Shown one piece after another: positions 34,596 through 45,210 of a stretch of DNA of 64,000 bases. The translations under genes were made by a program, and so were the position numbers. How positions within the stretch are numbered: the stretch's first letter is position 1; the number at the start of each line of letters is the position of its first letter. Source of the stretch: Luteipulveratus mongoliensis (lineage in GTDB: Bacteria; Actinomycetota; Actinomycetes; Actinomycetales; Dermatophilaceae); the NCBI RefSeq assembly GCF_001190945.1, contig NZ_CP011112.1, positions 2,046,001 to 2,110,000 of the forward strand. The letters are read 5' to 3'. Under the pieces are notes generated by a model. It was not told where the DNA came from and searched no databases. It was given only the letters and a program-made list of their open reading frames with translations.

Positions 34596-34601
34596 TAACC
34601 T
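34596..34601 (+). promoter_or_regulatory. Candidate -10 box of the second sdh operon
   Basis: TAACCT lies seven bases before the GTG at 34609. A 6-bp hairpin (34562-34567 with 34573-34578) precedes it and may end the first sdh transcript. So the two sdh operons may be controlled separately. Confidence 0.5.
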
Positions 34602-34608
34602 GCACGCT

Positions 34609-35328
34609 GTGGCAACCAATACCCTCCCCGCGAAGAAGCGGACGGGAAAGGTCGGAAGCACGATCTTCCTGAAGACGCTCATGGCGGCCAGCGGCATCAT
34701 CTTCATCGGCTTCGTCATTGCGCACATGTACGGCAACCTCAAGGTCTTCAACGGCCAGGAGGCGTTCAACACCTACGCCGAGCACATCCGCACCATCGGT
34801 GAGCCGATCCTTCCTTACAAGGGACTGCTCTGGATCCTGCGCGTGGGCCTGCTCGTCTCCCTCGTCGCGCATGTGTACGCCGCCGCCGTGCTGAGCGCGC
34901 GCGCTCGCAAGGCGCGGCCGCAGCGCTACGCCGTCAAGAAGCGGGTCGCCTCGACGTTCTCGGCCAAGTGGATGCGGTGGGGCGGTGTCACGTTGCTGAT
35001 CTTCCTGATCTGGCACCTGCTGCAGTTCACCATCGTCAAGATCAACGTCGGCTCCGACGGCAACGCGACCGAGGTCGTTGAGAACCCCTACCGCCTCTAC
35101 GTCGAGAACTTCCAGACGTGGTGGCTGACGGTGATCTACCTGCTGGCCATGGTCGCGCTGGGCATGCACCTGCGTCACGGTGTCTGGAGCGCGACTCAGA
35201 CGCTCGGCCTGACCGGGACCGCCGCCGCTCGCCGCTATGCCAACCTCGCGGCGTACGCCGTGGCGATCGTCGTGGCCGGTGGCTTCGCACTGCCGCCGCT
35301 GTTCGTGCTCTTCGGCGTGATCGACTAA
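34609..35328 (+). CDS. sdhC: Succinate dehydrogenase cytochrome b subunit (B-type SdhC)
   Basis: This 239-residue di-heme membrane anchor has five predicted helices, with histidines suited to axial ligation at 39, 88, 136, 187 and 190. It is one large anchor in place of separate SdhC and SdhD, as in Bacillus and Corynebacterium B-type complexes. It opens with a Lys/Arg-rich cytosolic segment. The GTG at 34609 lacks an SD and follows a -10-like box, so it appears to head its own operon with sdhA and sdhB downstream. Confidence 0.9.
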   Translation: MATNTLPAKKRTGKVGSTIFLKTLMAASGIIFIGFVIAHMYGNLKVFNGQEAFNTYAEHIRTIGEPILPYKGLLWILRVGLLVSLVAHVYAAAVLSARARKARPQRYAVKKRVASTFSAKWMRWGGVTLLIFLIWHLLQFTIVKINVGSDGNATEVVENPYRLYVENFQTWWLTVIYLLAMVALGMHLRHGVWSATQTLGLTGTAAARRYANLAAYAVAIVVAGGFALPPLFVLFGVID

Positions 35329-35339
35329 GGACTCCACGA

Positions 35340-37327
<1,988 letters not shown>

Positions 37328-37328
<1 letters not shown>

Positions 37329-38065
37329 TGAACCTCACCCTCAAGATCTGGCGTCAGGACGGCCCGCAGGTCGCCGGCCGCCTGGCGGAGTACCAGGTCA
37401 GCGACATCTCCGATGACATGTCGTTCCTGGAGATGCTGGACGTCCTCAACGAGGAGCTCATCACCAAGGGTGAGGAGCCGATCGCGTTCGACAGCGACTG
37501 CCGCGAGGGCATCTGCGGCATGTGCGGTCTGATGATCAGTGGCCACGCCCACGGGCCGGAGGTCACCACGACCTGCCAGCTGCACATGCGCTCGTTCAAG
37601 GACGGCGACACCATCACGGTCGAGCCCTGGCGAGCCGAGGCGTTCCCGGTGGTGCGCGACCTGGTCGTGGACCGTTCGTCGCTCGACCGCATCATCCAGG
37701 CGGGCGGATTCATCTCGGTCAACACCGGCGCCGCGACCGAGGCCAACAACCTCCCGGTCTCCAAGCCGAAGGCCGACCGCGCCTTCGACGCCGCCACCTG
37801 CATCGGGTGTGGTGCCTGCGTGGCCGCCTGCCCCAACGCGTCCGGCATGCTGTTCATGGGTGCCAAGATCACCCACCTGTCCGAGCTGCCGCAGGGCCAA
37901 GCCCAGCGCGACGCGCGTGTGGTGTCGATGGTCAACCAGCACGATCACGAGGGCTTCGGCGGCTGCACCAACATCGGTGAGTGCTCGGCGGCCTGCCCTA
38001 AGGAGATCCCGCTCGACGTCATCTCCACTCTGAACGCCGACTTCCGTAAGGCCAAGCAGGCCTGA
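37328..38065 (+). CDS. sdhB: Succinate dehydrogenase/fumarate reductase iron-sulfur subunit (B type)
   Basis: This 245-residue subunit has the 2Fe-2S ligands Cys58, 63, 66 and 83 ([17 protein letters not shown]). The 4Fe-4S ligands are in [16 protein letters not shown] and those of the last cluster in [17 protein letters not shown]. It completes the sdhCAB operon, coupled to sdhA by TAATG. A 20-bp perfect hairpin seven bases after the stop ends the operon. Confidence 0.95.
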
Positions 38066-38072
38066 GCGCAGT

Positions 38073-38119
38073 CACGAAAGGCGCCCCACCGTCGTACGAA
38101 CGGTGGGGCGCCTTTCGTG
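38073..38119. terminator. 20-bp perfect hairpin terminator after sdhCAB
   Basis: The arms 38073-38092 and 38100-38119 pair perfectly across a seven-base loop. The A-rich start and T-rich end of the stem make it usable from either side. It separates sdhB from the convergent glycosyltransferase gene. Confidence 0.85.
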
Positions 38120-38182
38120 CACCCCGGCAAAAGGTGGTGGTGGGTACAGGTATGCGTGTGCGGGCGATCAACTTCTGCCGGG

Positions 38183-39322
38183 TCAGGCGGCGGTGGTCGT
38201 ACGCGGGGACCAGCTGGGCTCGATGACCGACTGGTAGTAGGCCACCAGCTCATCGACCAGGCCGGCCCATGAGCGGTCGGCGACCTTGGCCCGCCCCGCG
38301 CTGCCCATCCGCTCCCGCATGGTGGCGTCAGCGACGAGCCCGCCAACGGCCTGGCGAAGTGCACCGCCGTGGTCGGGGTCGAAGAGCAGACCGGTGACGC
38401 CCGGGCGCACGATGTCCAGTGGTCCGCCCGCGGCCGGAGCCACGACAGGCAGTCCCGCAGCCATCGCCTCCTGGAGCGTCTGCCCGAAGGTCTCCTTGGT
38501 GCCGGTGTGCGCGAAGACGTCGAGCGCGGCGTACGCGTGCGCGAGCGGCAACCCGGACCGGTAGCCGAGGAAGCTCGCTCGTGGCAGCAGTCGTTCGAGC
38601 GACGCGCGAGACGGCCCGTCGCCCACGATGCACAGGCTCACTCCCGGCAGGTCCGCGATCTCCGCGAGCCGGTGCACCTCCTTCTCAGGTGCCAGTCGCC
38701 CGACGTAGCCGACGATCGTCTCGCCGCGCGGCGCGAGCATGTCGCGCAGGTCACTGACCTCGGCCTCGTGGCGTCGGTCGGGGTCGAACATCACGGTGTC
38801 GACACCGCGGCTCCACAGGGCCGTCCGCGGGACGCCGTGGTCCGAAAGCTCTTGCAGCGTCTGCGAACTCGGCACCAAGGTGAGGTCGGCGAGCGTGTGC
38901 AGGTGGCGGATCCACCGCCATGACGCCTTCTCGACGATCCCGCCCGCGCGCCCACCGTGCTGCTTCAGATAGCTGGGCATGTCGGTCTGGTAGATCGCGA
39001 CAGCCGGGATGCGCAGGTTGCGCGCCGCGGCCAGCCCGCGGGCGCCGAGCCCGAACGGCGACGCGGCGTGCACGACGTCGGGCTGGAAGTCCTTGAGTAC
39101 TCGCTCGAGGTCGTACGACGGCAGCCCGACCCGGAACTGGCGCAGGGTCACGCCCATCACCGTGTGGACCGGGAAACCTTGGTACGACGAGGGCGCAGGC
39201 CCGGGGCACACCACGAGGGCTTCGTGCCCCGCGGCGCGCAAGCAGTCCAGTACCCGGCAGACGCTGGTGGTGACACCATTCAGCGTCGGCAGGAACGACT
39301 CGGTCACGATGGCGATTCGCAC
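38183..39322 (-). CDS. GT4 glycosyltransferase (PimB/MgtA-like mannosyltransferase)
   Basis: This 379-residue GT-B enzyme starts VRIAIVTESFLPTLNGVTTS, the characteristic opening of actinobacterial alpha-mannosyltransferases of the PimB'/MgtA group. VGYVGRLAPEKEVHRL marks the donor domain. TFGQTLQEAMAAGLPVVAPA contains the E-x7-E-like nucleotide-sugar motif. In such bacteria the enzyme mannosylates phosphatidylinositol mannosides or glycolipids at the inner membrane face. It is divergent from a mannose-1-phosphate guanylyltransferase that would make its GDP-mannose donor, supporting a mannose role. The start is GTG 39322. Confidence 0.82.
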   Translation of the reverse strand: MRIAIVTESFLPTLNGVTTSVCRVLDCLRAAGHEALVVCPGPAPSSYQGFPVHTVMGVTLRQFRVGLPSYDLERVLKDFQPDVVHAASPFGLGARGLAAARNLRIPAVAIYQTDMPSYLKQHGGRAGGIVEKASWRWIRHLHTLADLTLVPSSQTLQELSDHGVPRTALWSRGVDTVMFDPDRRHEAEVSDLRDMLAPRGETIVGYVGRLAPEKEVHRLAEIADLPGVSLCIVGDGPSRASLERLLPRASFLGYRSGLPLAHAYAALDVFAHTGTKETFGQTLQEAMAAGLPVVAPAAGGPLDIVRPGVTGLLFDPDHGGALRQAVGGLVADATMRERMGSAGRAKVADRSWAGLVDELVAYYQSVIEPSWSPRTTTAA

Positions 39323-39403
39323 ACCTTTACGGTCCCGAGGCCGAGTGGCATGGCGTCGACACCGAACTGTGTGTCTGGTGAGCGTCGGGTGAACGGCGTG
39401 AGT

Positions 39404-39409
39404 TACCGT
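39404..39409 (+). promoter_or_regulatory. Candidate -10 box of mannose-1-phosphate guanylyltransferase
   Basis: TACCGT lies seven bases before the ATG at 39417, with no SD between. Confidence 0.45.
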
Positions 39410-39416
39410 CGGCGCC

Positions 39417-40523
39417 ATGTCTGACTCGGGAGACGGCGAGATCGAGGGGTTCTGGGCGGTTGTCCCAGCTGGAGGTTCGGGTACGAGGCTGTGGCCGCTG
39501 TCGCGCGCCGGCTCACCGAAGTTCCTGTACGACCTCACGGGCACGGGGCGTTCGCTGCTCCAGGGCACGGTCGACCGCCTCGCGCCGCTGTCGGGCAACC
39601 GGCTCATGGTGGTGACCGGCGGGATGCATGCCGAGGCCGCGCGTGAGCAGCTCCCGCAGCTCGGCCAGGACGACCTCGTGGTCGAGCCGTCGCCGCGTGA
39701 CTCGATGCCGGCGGTCGGGCTGGCCGCCGCGATCCTCGAGCGGCGTGATCCCGAAGCCGTGCTCGGGTCGTTCGCCGCCGACCACGTGATTCGCGACGAC
39801 GAAGGCTTCCGCAGCTGCGTGCGTCAGGCGGTGGCCGTCGCAAGGACCGGCAAGCTCGTCACCTTGGGGATCGAACCCACCCACGCCTCAACGGGATTCG
39901 GCTACATCCAGGTGGGCCAGGCGCTGACCGTGGAGGGCGCGCCGGATGCGCGGGGTGTGAAGGCGTTCGTCGAGAAGCCCGACGGTGTGACCGCTCAGCA
40001 CTACCTCGAGAGCGGCGAATACCGTTGGAACGCAGGCATGTTCGTGGTTCGTGCCACGGATCTGCTCGACATGCTCGCGCGCTACCAGCCCGTGATGGCC
40101 AACTACCTGCGCTCGATCGCGGCCAACCCGCTGCGACTCAACGAGCTGTGGCCGCGGCTGACCAAGATCGCGATCGACCCAGCCATCGCGGAGCCGGCGG
40201 CGGTCGACGGACGGGTGGCGGTCGTACCCGGCAGCTTCGACTGGGACGACGTCGGCGACTACGCCTCGCTGGCGTCGCTGGTCGTGGAGTCGGCGGAGGC
40301 ACCGGGCGTCAAGGTGCTGGGTGACTCCGACCTGGTCGTGATGCAGGACGCCACGGGTTTCATTGCTCCTCAGTCGGGTCGGACGGTCGTCGCGCTCGGG
40401 CTCGACAACATCGTGGTCGTCGACACGGAGGACGCCGTACTCGTCACGACGCAGGAACGCGCCCAGGACGTCAAGAAGATCGTCGAGCGCCTCAAGCTCT
40501 CCGGCCGCGAGTACCTCACCTGA
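39417..40523 (+). CDS. manC: Mannose-1-phosphate guanylyltransferase
   Basis: This 368-residue enzyme makes GDP-mannose from Man-1-P and GTP. The nucleotide-binding VVPAGGSGTRLWPLSR lies at residues 15-30, with a PKFLYDL lysine motif just after. The metal-binding SFAADHVI and the sugar-binding EKPDGVTA and YRWNAGMFV follow. The short C-terminal beta-helix part lacks the isomerase half of bifunctional ManC. GDP-mannose would feed the divergent mannosyltransferase and other glycolipids. Confidence 0.93.
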   Translation: MSDSGDGEIEGFWAVVPAGGSGTRLWPLSRAGSPKFLYDLTGTGRSLLQGTVDRLAPLSGNRLMVVTGGMHAEAAREQLPQLGQDDLVVEPSPRDSMPAVGLAAAILERRDPEAVLGSFAADHVIRDDEGFRSCVRQAVAVARTGKLVTLGIEPTHASTGFGYIQVGQALTVEGAPDARGVKAFVEKPDGVTAQHYLESGEYRWNAGMFVVRATDLLDMLARYQPVMANYLRSIAANPLRLNELWPRLTKIAIDPAIAEPAAVDGRVAVVPGSFDWDDVGDYASLASLVVESAEAPGVKVLGDSDLVVMQDATGFIAPQSGRTVVALGLDNIVVVDTEDAVLVTTQERAQDVKKIVERLKLSGREYLT

Positions 40524-40538
40524 CGATCGTTCGGACCC

Positions 40539-40621
40539 GACTACCCCGCCGGTACGAGCACTGCCTGGTGTGCAATGACAGGTCATCTGACCCAGTCAGT
40601 CACCTTCTTGGCGGGGTAGTC
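40539..40621. repeat. 12-bp perfect inverted repeat with a 59-base spacer
   Basis: gactaccccgcc (40539-40550) is complementary to ggcggggtagtc (40610-40621). It fills most of the gap between manC and pyrD and ends 14 bases before the pyrD -10 box. It could be a terminator for manC or an operator pair for pyrD. Confidence 0.5.
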
Positions 40622-40634
40622 GCGTCCGACGTTC

Positions 40635-40640
40635 TAGGGT
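40635..40640 (+). promoter_or_regulatory. Candidate -10 box of pyrD
   Basis: TAGGGT lies six bases before the GTG at 40647. It is the typical layout of a leaderless actinobacterial gene. Confidence 0.5.
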
Positions 40641-40646
40641 CAGGGG

Positions 40647-41732
40647 GTGCCGACTCTGACACCCCGCGCGCTCGACCTGGGCTATCGCACCGTCCTGCGC
40701 CCCGCTCTCTTCCGGATCGGGAAGGGCGACGCCGAGGAAGCCCACCACGCGACACTGCGCCGCGTCGCGCAGCTCGGCGAACGCCCCAAGGTGCTGGCTC
40801 AGCTGGCCAAGATCATGGGTACGCCGGACGTTCCCGTCACGCTCGCCGGCATCACCTTCCCGAGTCGTGTCGGTCTCGCGGCCGGCGTCGACAAGGACGG
40901 TGTAGGCGTGAAGGCCTGGGGCGCCTTGGGATTCGGGCACGTCGAGCTGGGCACCGTCACGGCGAGACCGCAGCCTGGCAACCCGCGTCCCCGCCTGTTC
41001 CGCCTGGTCAAGAGCCGCGGGGTCATCAACCGGATGGGCTTCAACAACGCTGGAGCTGCGGCGCTGGCCGAGCGCCTGAGGGACGCCGGTGACCCCGGCA
41101 TCCCCGTCGGTGTGAGCATCGGCAAGACCAAGACGACACCGGTCGAGGACGCGGTAGAGGACTACCTCACCAGCTTGCGCGCTCTCGATGGTCTGGCCGA
41201 CTACGTCGCCGTCAACGTCTCCAGCCCCAACACGCCCGGCCTGCGCTCGTTGCAGGACCGCGCCCCGCTCAGTGAGCTGCTCGCTGCCATCACGTCCGAG
41301 GCTGCGGACCTCGGCCACCGGCGCATGTCGCGCCCCGTACCGATCTTCGTCAAGGTCGCGCCCGATCTGACCGATGAGGCACTGGACGAGGTCCTGGAAG
41401 TCGCCGACGAGTCCGGCGTCAGCGGCATCATCGCGACCAACACCACTCTCGGCCGCGACGGCTTGGCGCACGCGGACCTGCCGCTGGCGACCGAGGCCGG
41501 GGGACTGTCCGGTGCACCGCTCACCCGACGGGCGCGCTACGTCGTCCATCGACTGGCTTCGCGAGGCCACCTGCCCGTCATCGGGGTCGGTGGTGTGATG
41601 ACCGCGGCCGACGGCCGCGCGCTGATCGATGCGGGCGCCGAGCTCGTGCAGGTCTACACCGGCTTCATCTATCACGGTCCGGCGCTCGTGGCCGGCCTCA
41701 ACCGAGAGCTGTCCCGTGCCCAAGAACGCTGA
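40647..41732 (+). CDS. pyrD: Dihydroorotate dehydrogenase, quinone-dependent (class 2)
   Basis: This 361-residue FMN enzyme oxidises dihydroorotate to orotate in pyrimidine synthesis, passing electrons to membrane quinone. The N-terminal ~45 residues form the amphipathic membrane-binding helices of class 2. Motifs include [20 protein letters not shown] and [11 protein letters not shown], with catalytic Ser at 192/193, and late [10 protein letters not shown] with [12 protein letters not shown] for FMN phosphate. Length is as expected. The RNase gene begins within its last 17 bases. Confidence 0.95.
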   Translation: MPTLTPRALDLGYRTVLRPALFRIGKGDAEEAHHATLRRVAQLGERPKVLAQLAKIMGTPDVPVTLAGITFPSRVGLAAGVDKDGVGVKAWGALGFGHVELGTVTARPQPGNPRPRLFRLVKSRGVINRMGFNNAGAAALAERLRDAGDPGIPVGVSIGKTKTTPVEDAVEDYLTSLRALDGLADYVAVNVSSPNTPGLRSLQDRAPLSELLAAITSEAADLGHRRMSRPVPIFVKVAPDLTDEALDEVLEVADESGVSGIIATNTTLGRDGLAHADLPLATEAGGLSGAPLTRRARYVVHRLASRGHLPVIGVGGVMTAADGRALIDAGAELVQVYTGFIYHGPALVAGLNRELSRAQER

Positions 41733-42180
41733 TCTCTTCAAGTGGATCTACCGCAACTGGGTCGCGGTGATCATCGGCCTGCTGCTGCTGATCCTCGTGA
41801 TCGTGTGGGGTGCGCGCAGCGGCTCGCCCGACCCGATGTCCACGCCCTCGGCAGACAACCGAACCTCCGCCACCGGCACAGCATCCACGGTCCCGACCAG
41901 CAACCTGCCGACGATCGCGTACGACCAGCTGCCCCCCGAGGCGCAGAGGACTCTCGCTCTCATCGCCAAGGGCGGGCCCTACCCCTACCGCCAGGACGGC
42001 GTCACCTTCCAGAACCGCGAACGAGGGCTCCCGATCCAGCCGCGTGGCTACTACAAGGAGTTCACCGTCGTCACACCCGGCTCCAAGGACCGCGGCGCGC
42101 GACGCGTCATCAAGGCGCGCGACGGCACCGTCTTCTACACCGATGACCACTACGAGTCCTTCCGGAGGATCAAGCGATGA
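41716..42180 (+). CDS. Membrane-anchored barnase/RNase Sa-type ribonuclease
   Basis: This 154-residue protein has a short N-terminus and one membrane helix (residues 14-32, [18 protein letters not shown]). A Ser/Thr/Pro linker leads to a compact microbial RNase domain (about 65-154). Catalytic residues align with Streptomyces RNase Sa: Glu115 in [11 protein letters not shown], Arg126/Arg130 in DRGARRVI and His145 in TDDHYESF. It would cleave RNA at G. With a signal anchor the domain should face outside. The GTG at 41716 overlaps pyrD by 17 bp. The barstar gene follows with an ATGA overlap, so enzyme and inhibitor are made together. Confidence 0.88.
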   Translation: MPKNADLFKWIYRNWVAVIIGLLLLILVIVWGARSGSPDPMSTPSADNRTSATGTASTVPTSNLPTIAYDQLPPEAQRTLALIAKGGPYPYRQDGVTFQNRERGLPIQPRGYYKEFTVVTPGSKDRGARRVIKARDGTVFYTDDHYESFRRIKR

Positions 42181-42551
42181 CGTCGTTGAGCGCGGTGCTG
42201 CGCAGCGGAGGCTCCGGCGTCTACCAGAGCTCCCGGCCGGTCGGCGACATCCTTGAGCTGGCCGGCTCGGAGGGCTGGCGGACGGTGCACCTGGACACCG
42301 GCGACGTCAGCGACAAGGCCGGCCTGATGGACCGCGTCCAGCGGGCGTTCCAGCTGCCCGACTGGTTCGGTCGCAACTGGGACGCACTGGCCGACGCGCT
42401 GTCCGACGTACGGTCCGAACCCGGCGTCCTCGTCGCGTGGACCGGACGCGCCGGACTCGACGACACCACACGTCGTACGACCGAGGAAATCCTCACCGAG
42501 CGCGCGGACGATCGCGAGGGTGCCTTCGTCGCGGTCCTGCTCGAGGGCTAG
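42177..42551 (+). CDS. Barstar-family RNase inhibitor
   Basis: This 124-residue protein carries the barstar core LPDWFGRNWDALADAL (about 58-73), preceded by a VHLDTGDVSDK strand-helix. Acidic residues in the helix block the RNase active site in the family. No signal peptide is seen, so it is cytosolic and would protect the cell from RNase not yet exported. It overlaps the RNase stop (ATGA), which favours a cognate pair. Confidence 0.88.
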   Translation: MTSLSAVLRSGGSGVYQSSRPVGDILELAGSEGWRTVHLDTGDVSDKAGLMDRVQRAFQLPDWFGRNWDALADALSDVRSEPGVLVAWTGRAGLDDTTRRTTEEILTERADDREGAFVAVLLEG

Positions 42552-42563
42552 CATCGCTGGACT

Positions 42564-43802
42564 GTGAGCGCTCGACTTCCTACCCAGCATCTCGGCACCG
42601 ACCTCGTCGATGCCGTACGCAGCGAGGTCGACGACATCGCTCCTGAGCTGATCCAGGTCCGCCGCGACCTGCACGCTCACCCCGAGCTGTCCTGGCAGGA
42701 GACGCGGTCAACCGAGTTGCTGGCCGAGCAGCTGACCGCGGCCGGTATCGAGCACCGTCTGCTGCCCGGCAGCGGCCTGATCGCCGATGTCGGGCCGCGT
42801 GACGCGGACCGACGGGTCGCGCTGCGCGCCGACCTGGACGCCCTGCCGATCCCGGACCGTTCGGGGCTGCCCTTCGCCTCGACCGTCGAGGGTGTCGCCC
42901 ACGCGTGCGGCCACGACGTCCACACGACAGCTGTCCTGGGTGCGGCGCTTGCCCTCAAGAAGCACGAGCAGGCCCTGACCGCTCATGGTCGGGCCGTGCG
43001 ATTCCTGTTCCAGCCGGCCGAGGAGATCGTGCCGGGCGGCGCCCACCACGTGATGGATCACGGTGGCCTCGACGCCGTTCACCAGGTGCTGGCCGTGCAC
43101 TGCGATCCGAGCGTCGACGTCGGCCAGGTCGGGCTGGTGACCGGCGCGATCACCTCCGCGTGCGACGCGGTGCACATCACGCTCAGCGGCAAGGGCGGCC
43201 ACACATCACGGCCGCATCTCACCCAGGACCTGACCTTCGCGCTGGCCAAGGTCGTCACCGACGTCCCGGCCGCGCTGTCCCGTCGGCTCGACCCACGCGC
43301 CGGCGCTGCGCTCGTCTGGGGTCAGGTGCACGCCGGCAACGCCGCCAACGTCATCCCCGCGACGGGCTCGGTCTCGGGCACGTTGCGGATCCTCGACGCC
43401 GAGGTCTGGCACCAGCTGGGCGACCTCGTCGAGCAGCTGGTCGCCGAGATCGTCGCCCCCTACGGCGTCACCGCGACGACCGACCACGTGCGCGGCGTGC
43501 CGCCGGTGGTCAACTCCGCCGCCGCTGTGCTGTCGCTCAGTCGCGCGGCGAGTGCGGCCCTCGGCGCGGATGCCGTCGTCCCGACCCAGCAGTCGCTGGG
43601 TGGTGAGGACTTCTCCTGGTACCTCGGCTCGGTCCCGGGCGCCATGGCCAGGCTCGGTACGCGTACGCCTGGGGGACCGACGTACGAGCTCCACCAGGGC
43701 GACCTGGTCGTCGACGAACGAGCCATCACCTATGGCGCTCAGCTGTTGGCGACGGCCGCGCTGTACCACGGTGCTGTGGAGGACGACTCACCGCTCCGGT
43801 AA
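42564..43802 (+). CDS. M20-family amidohydrolase
   Basis: This 412-residue M20D enzyme has RRDLHAHPELSWQE near the N-terminus and the metal motif ACGHDVHTT (Cys115, His117). VFQPAEE-like FLFQPAEEIVPGG has the catalytic Glu, and GGEDFSWYL is the C-terminal metal ligand region. Such enzymes hydrolyse N-acyl amino acids or hippurate-like amides. TAGCAT (42549-42554) lies nine bases before the GTG and also holds the barstar stop, so a leaderless start is possible. The substrate is unknown. Confidence 0.9.
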   Translation: MSARLPTQHLGTDLVDAVRSEVDDIAPELIQVRRDLHAHPELSWQETRSTELLAEQLTAAGIEHRLLPGSGLIADVGPRDADRRVALRADLDALPIPDRSGLPFASTVEGVAHACGHDVHTTAVLGAALALKKHEQALTAHGRAVRFLFQPAEEIVPGGAHHVMDHGGLDAVHQVLAVHCDPSVDVGQVGLVTGAITSACDAVHITLSGKGGHTSRPHLTQDLTFALAKVVTDVPAALSRRLDPRAGAALVWGQVHAGNAANVIPATGSVSGTLRILDAEVWHQLGDLVEQLVAEIVAPYGVTATTDHVRGVPPVVNSAAAVLSLSRAASAALGADAVVPTQQSLGGEDFSWYLGSVPGAMARLGTRTPGGPTYELHQGDLVVDERAITYGAQLLATAALYHGAVEDDSPLR

Positions 43803-43832
43803 CGGTTCAGTCACCGCGGGCCCGACCAGTCG

Positions 43833-43859
43833 TTGTGCGTGTGAACGCACAGGTAGAGT
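43833..43859 (+). promoter_or_regulatory. Candidate promoter of the nucleoside-uptake operon with embedded palindrome
   Basis: TTGTGC (43833-43838) and TAGAGT (43854-43859) are 15 bp apart. The 6-bp palindrome gtgcgt-gtga-acgcac (43835-43850) lies between them, a classic repressor position. The spacing is short for a standard promoter, so this is tentative. Confidence 0.4.
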
Positions 43860-43860
43860 C

Positions 43861-43901
43861 CCCCCGACCAGGTCAGACATGGCCTGGTCCAGTCCCGGGG
43901 G
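43861..43901 (+). promoter_or_regulatory. Leader hairpin before the BMP gene
   Basis: gaccagg (43866-43872) pairs with cctggtc (43883-43889), and outer C-run and G-run arms (43861-43866 with 43896-43901) extend the stem. It lies in the probable 5' UTR. No known riboswitch consensus was recognised. Confidence 0.4.
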
Positions 43902-43958
43902 TCTAGTCCTTGCACGTGTGAGGCGACCGGGGCATTCGAAGCAACTGAGGAGATCCCC

Positions 43959-45041
43959 TTGCGTCGCGTTCTCACGATGGCGGTCGTAGCGTCGACCCTG
44001 ACTTTTGGTCTGGCCGCATGCGGCTCTGACTCCGACACCGGCGACGGCGGCACTACAGCTCCCGGCGGCAGCACAGGCACGGGCAGCGGCAGCGGCAGCG
44101 CCGCTCTCAAGGTGGGCCTCGCGTACGACGTGGGCGGTCGCGGTGACCAGTCGTTCAACGACTCGGCCGCCAAGGGCCTGGACAAGGCCAAGACGGAGCT
44201 CGGCGTCACGAGCAAGGAGTCCGAGGCCAGCAACGGCGAGCCGGAGTCGGCTCGCGAGGAGCGCCTGACCTCGTTGATCAACGGTGGCTACACCACCATC
44301 GTCGCGGTGGGCTTCGCCTATGCCCCGGCGGTCGGCAAGGTCGCCAAGGCCAACCCCGACGTCAAGTTCGCGATCATCGACGACGCGTCGGACGCGTCCA
44401 AGGGTGACAACGTCATGCAGATCACCTTCGCCGAGAACGAGGGTTCCTACCTCGTCGGCGCGGCGGCTGCGCTCAAGACCAAGAAGGCCCACCTGGGCTT
44501 CATCGGTGGTGTCGAGACGCCGCTGATCAAGAAGTTCGAGGCCGGCTACATCGCGGGCGCCAAGAAGGTCAAGCCCAACACCAAGATCGATGTCACCTAC
44601 CTCACCCAGCCGCCGGACTTCGGTGGCTTCGGTGACCCGGCCAAGGGCAAGACGGCCGCGGACGGTCAGTTCCAGGGCGGGGCGGACATCGTCTACCACG
44701 CTGCTGGTGGCTCCGGTGCGGGTGTCTTCAACGCGGCCAAGGCCGCCGGCGCCGGCCACTGGGCGATCGGTGTCGACTCCGACCAGGCGCTCACCGCGGC
44801 TCCGGCCGTTCGACCGCAGATCCTCACCTCGATGATCAAGAACGTCAACGTCGGCGTCTTTGAGTTCATCAAGGACGTCAAGAACGGTTCCTTCAAGGCC
44901 GGCAACCGGACGTTCGACCTCAAGTCGGGTGGTGTGAGCATCTCGATGACGGACGGTCACATCAACGACATCAAGGGCCAGCTGGACCAGCTGCGTGACC
45001 AGATCATCTCTGGTGCCATCAAGGTTCCTGTCAAGCCGTAG
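43959..45041 (+). CDS. BMP-family nucleoside-binding lipoprotein (PnrA/TmpC-like)
   Basis: This 360-residue lipoprotein captures nucleosides outside the membrane for an ABC importer. The lipobox is TFGLAAC (Cys21), followed by a Gly/Ser/Thr linker. The periplasmic-binding fold begins LKVGLAYDVGGRGDQSFNDS, the hallmark of PnrA-type proteins, in which the Asp/Asn pair contacts the nucleoside. The TTG at 43959 is chosen over a later ATG because GAGGAG lies six bases upstream and the signal peptide needs the RR pair. The ATPase and both permeases follow. Confidence 0.93.
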   Translation: MRRVLTMAVVASTLTFGLAACGSDSDTGDGGTTAPGGSTGTGSGSGSAALKVGLAYDVGGRGDQSFNDSAAKGLDKAKTELGVTSKESEASNGEPESAREERLTSLINGGYTTIVAVGFAYAPAVGKVAKANPDVKFAIIDDASDASKGDNVMQITFAENEGSYLVGAAAALKTKKAHLGFIGGVETPLIKKFEAGYIAGAKKVKPNTKIDVTYLTQPPDFGGFGDPAKGKTAADGQFQGGADIVYHAAGGSGAGVFNAAKAAGAGHWAIGVDSDQALTAAPAVRPQILTSMIKNVNVGVFEFIKDVKNGSFKAGNRTFDLKSGGVSISMTDGHINDIKGQLDQLRDQIISGAIKVPVKP

Positions 45042-45060
45042 TAGTCCTTCGGACTTGGGC

Positions 45061-45102
45061 TGATGGCCCGGGTGAGCGCGATAGCGTGCACCCGGGTCAT
45101 CA
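45061..45102 (+). other. Intercistronic stem-loop after the binding-protein gene
   Basis: A 14-bp stem (45061-45074 with 45089-45102, one wobble pair) lies between the BMP gene and the ATPase gene, with a 14-base loop. Such hairpins in ABC operons can protect the upstream message or reduce read-through, giving more binding protein than ATPase. Confidence 0.6.
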
Positions 45103-45210
45103 CCTTGTTCCCCCACAGTTCTCCCCTCCGTACGACGTCCGTCGCCACCGCGAGGGCCCGGCCCAGGAGCGTGTGCCATCGCCACCACCGCCAGCGTCAT
45201 CGCCGATCAG

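Noticed and set aside
43861-43958. A purine riboswitch ahead of the nucleoside transporter
   Set aside because: There is a hairpin, but no purine-riboswitch core was recognised.
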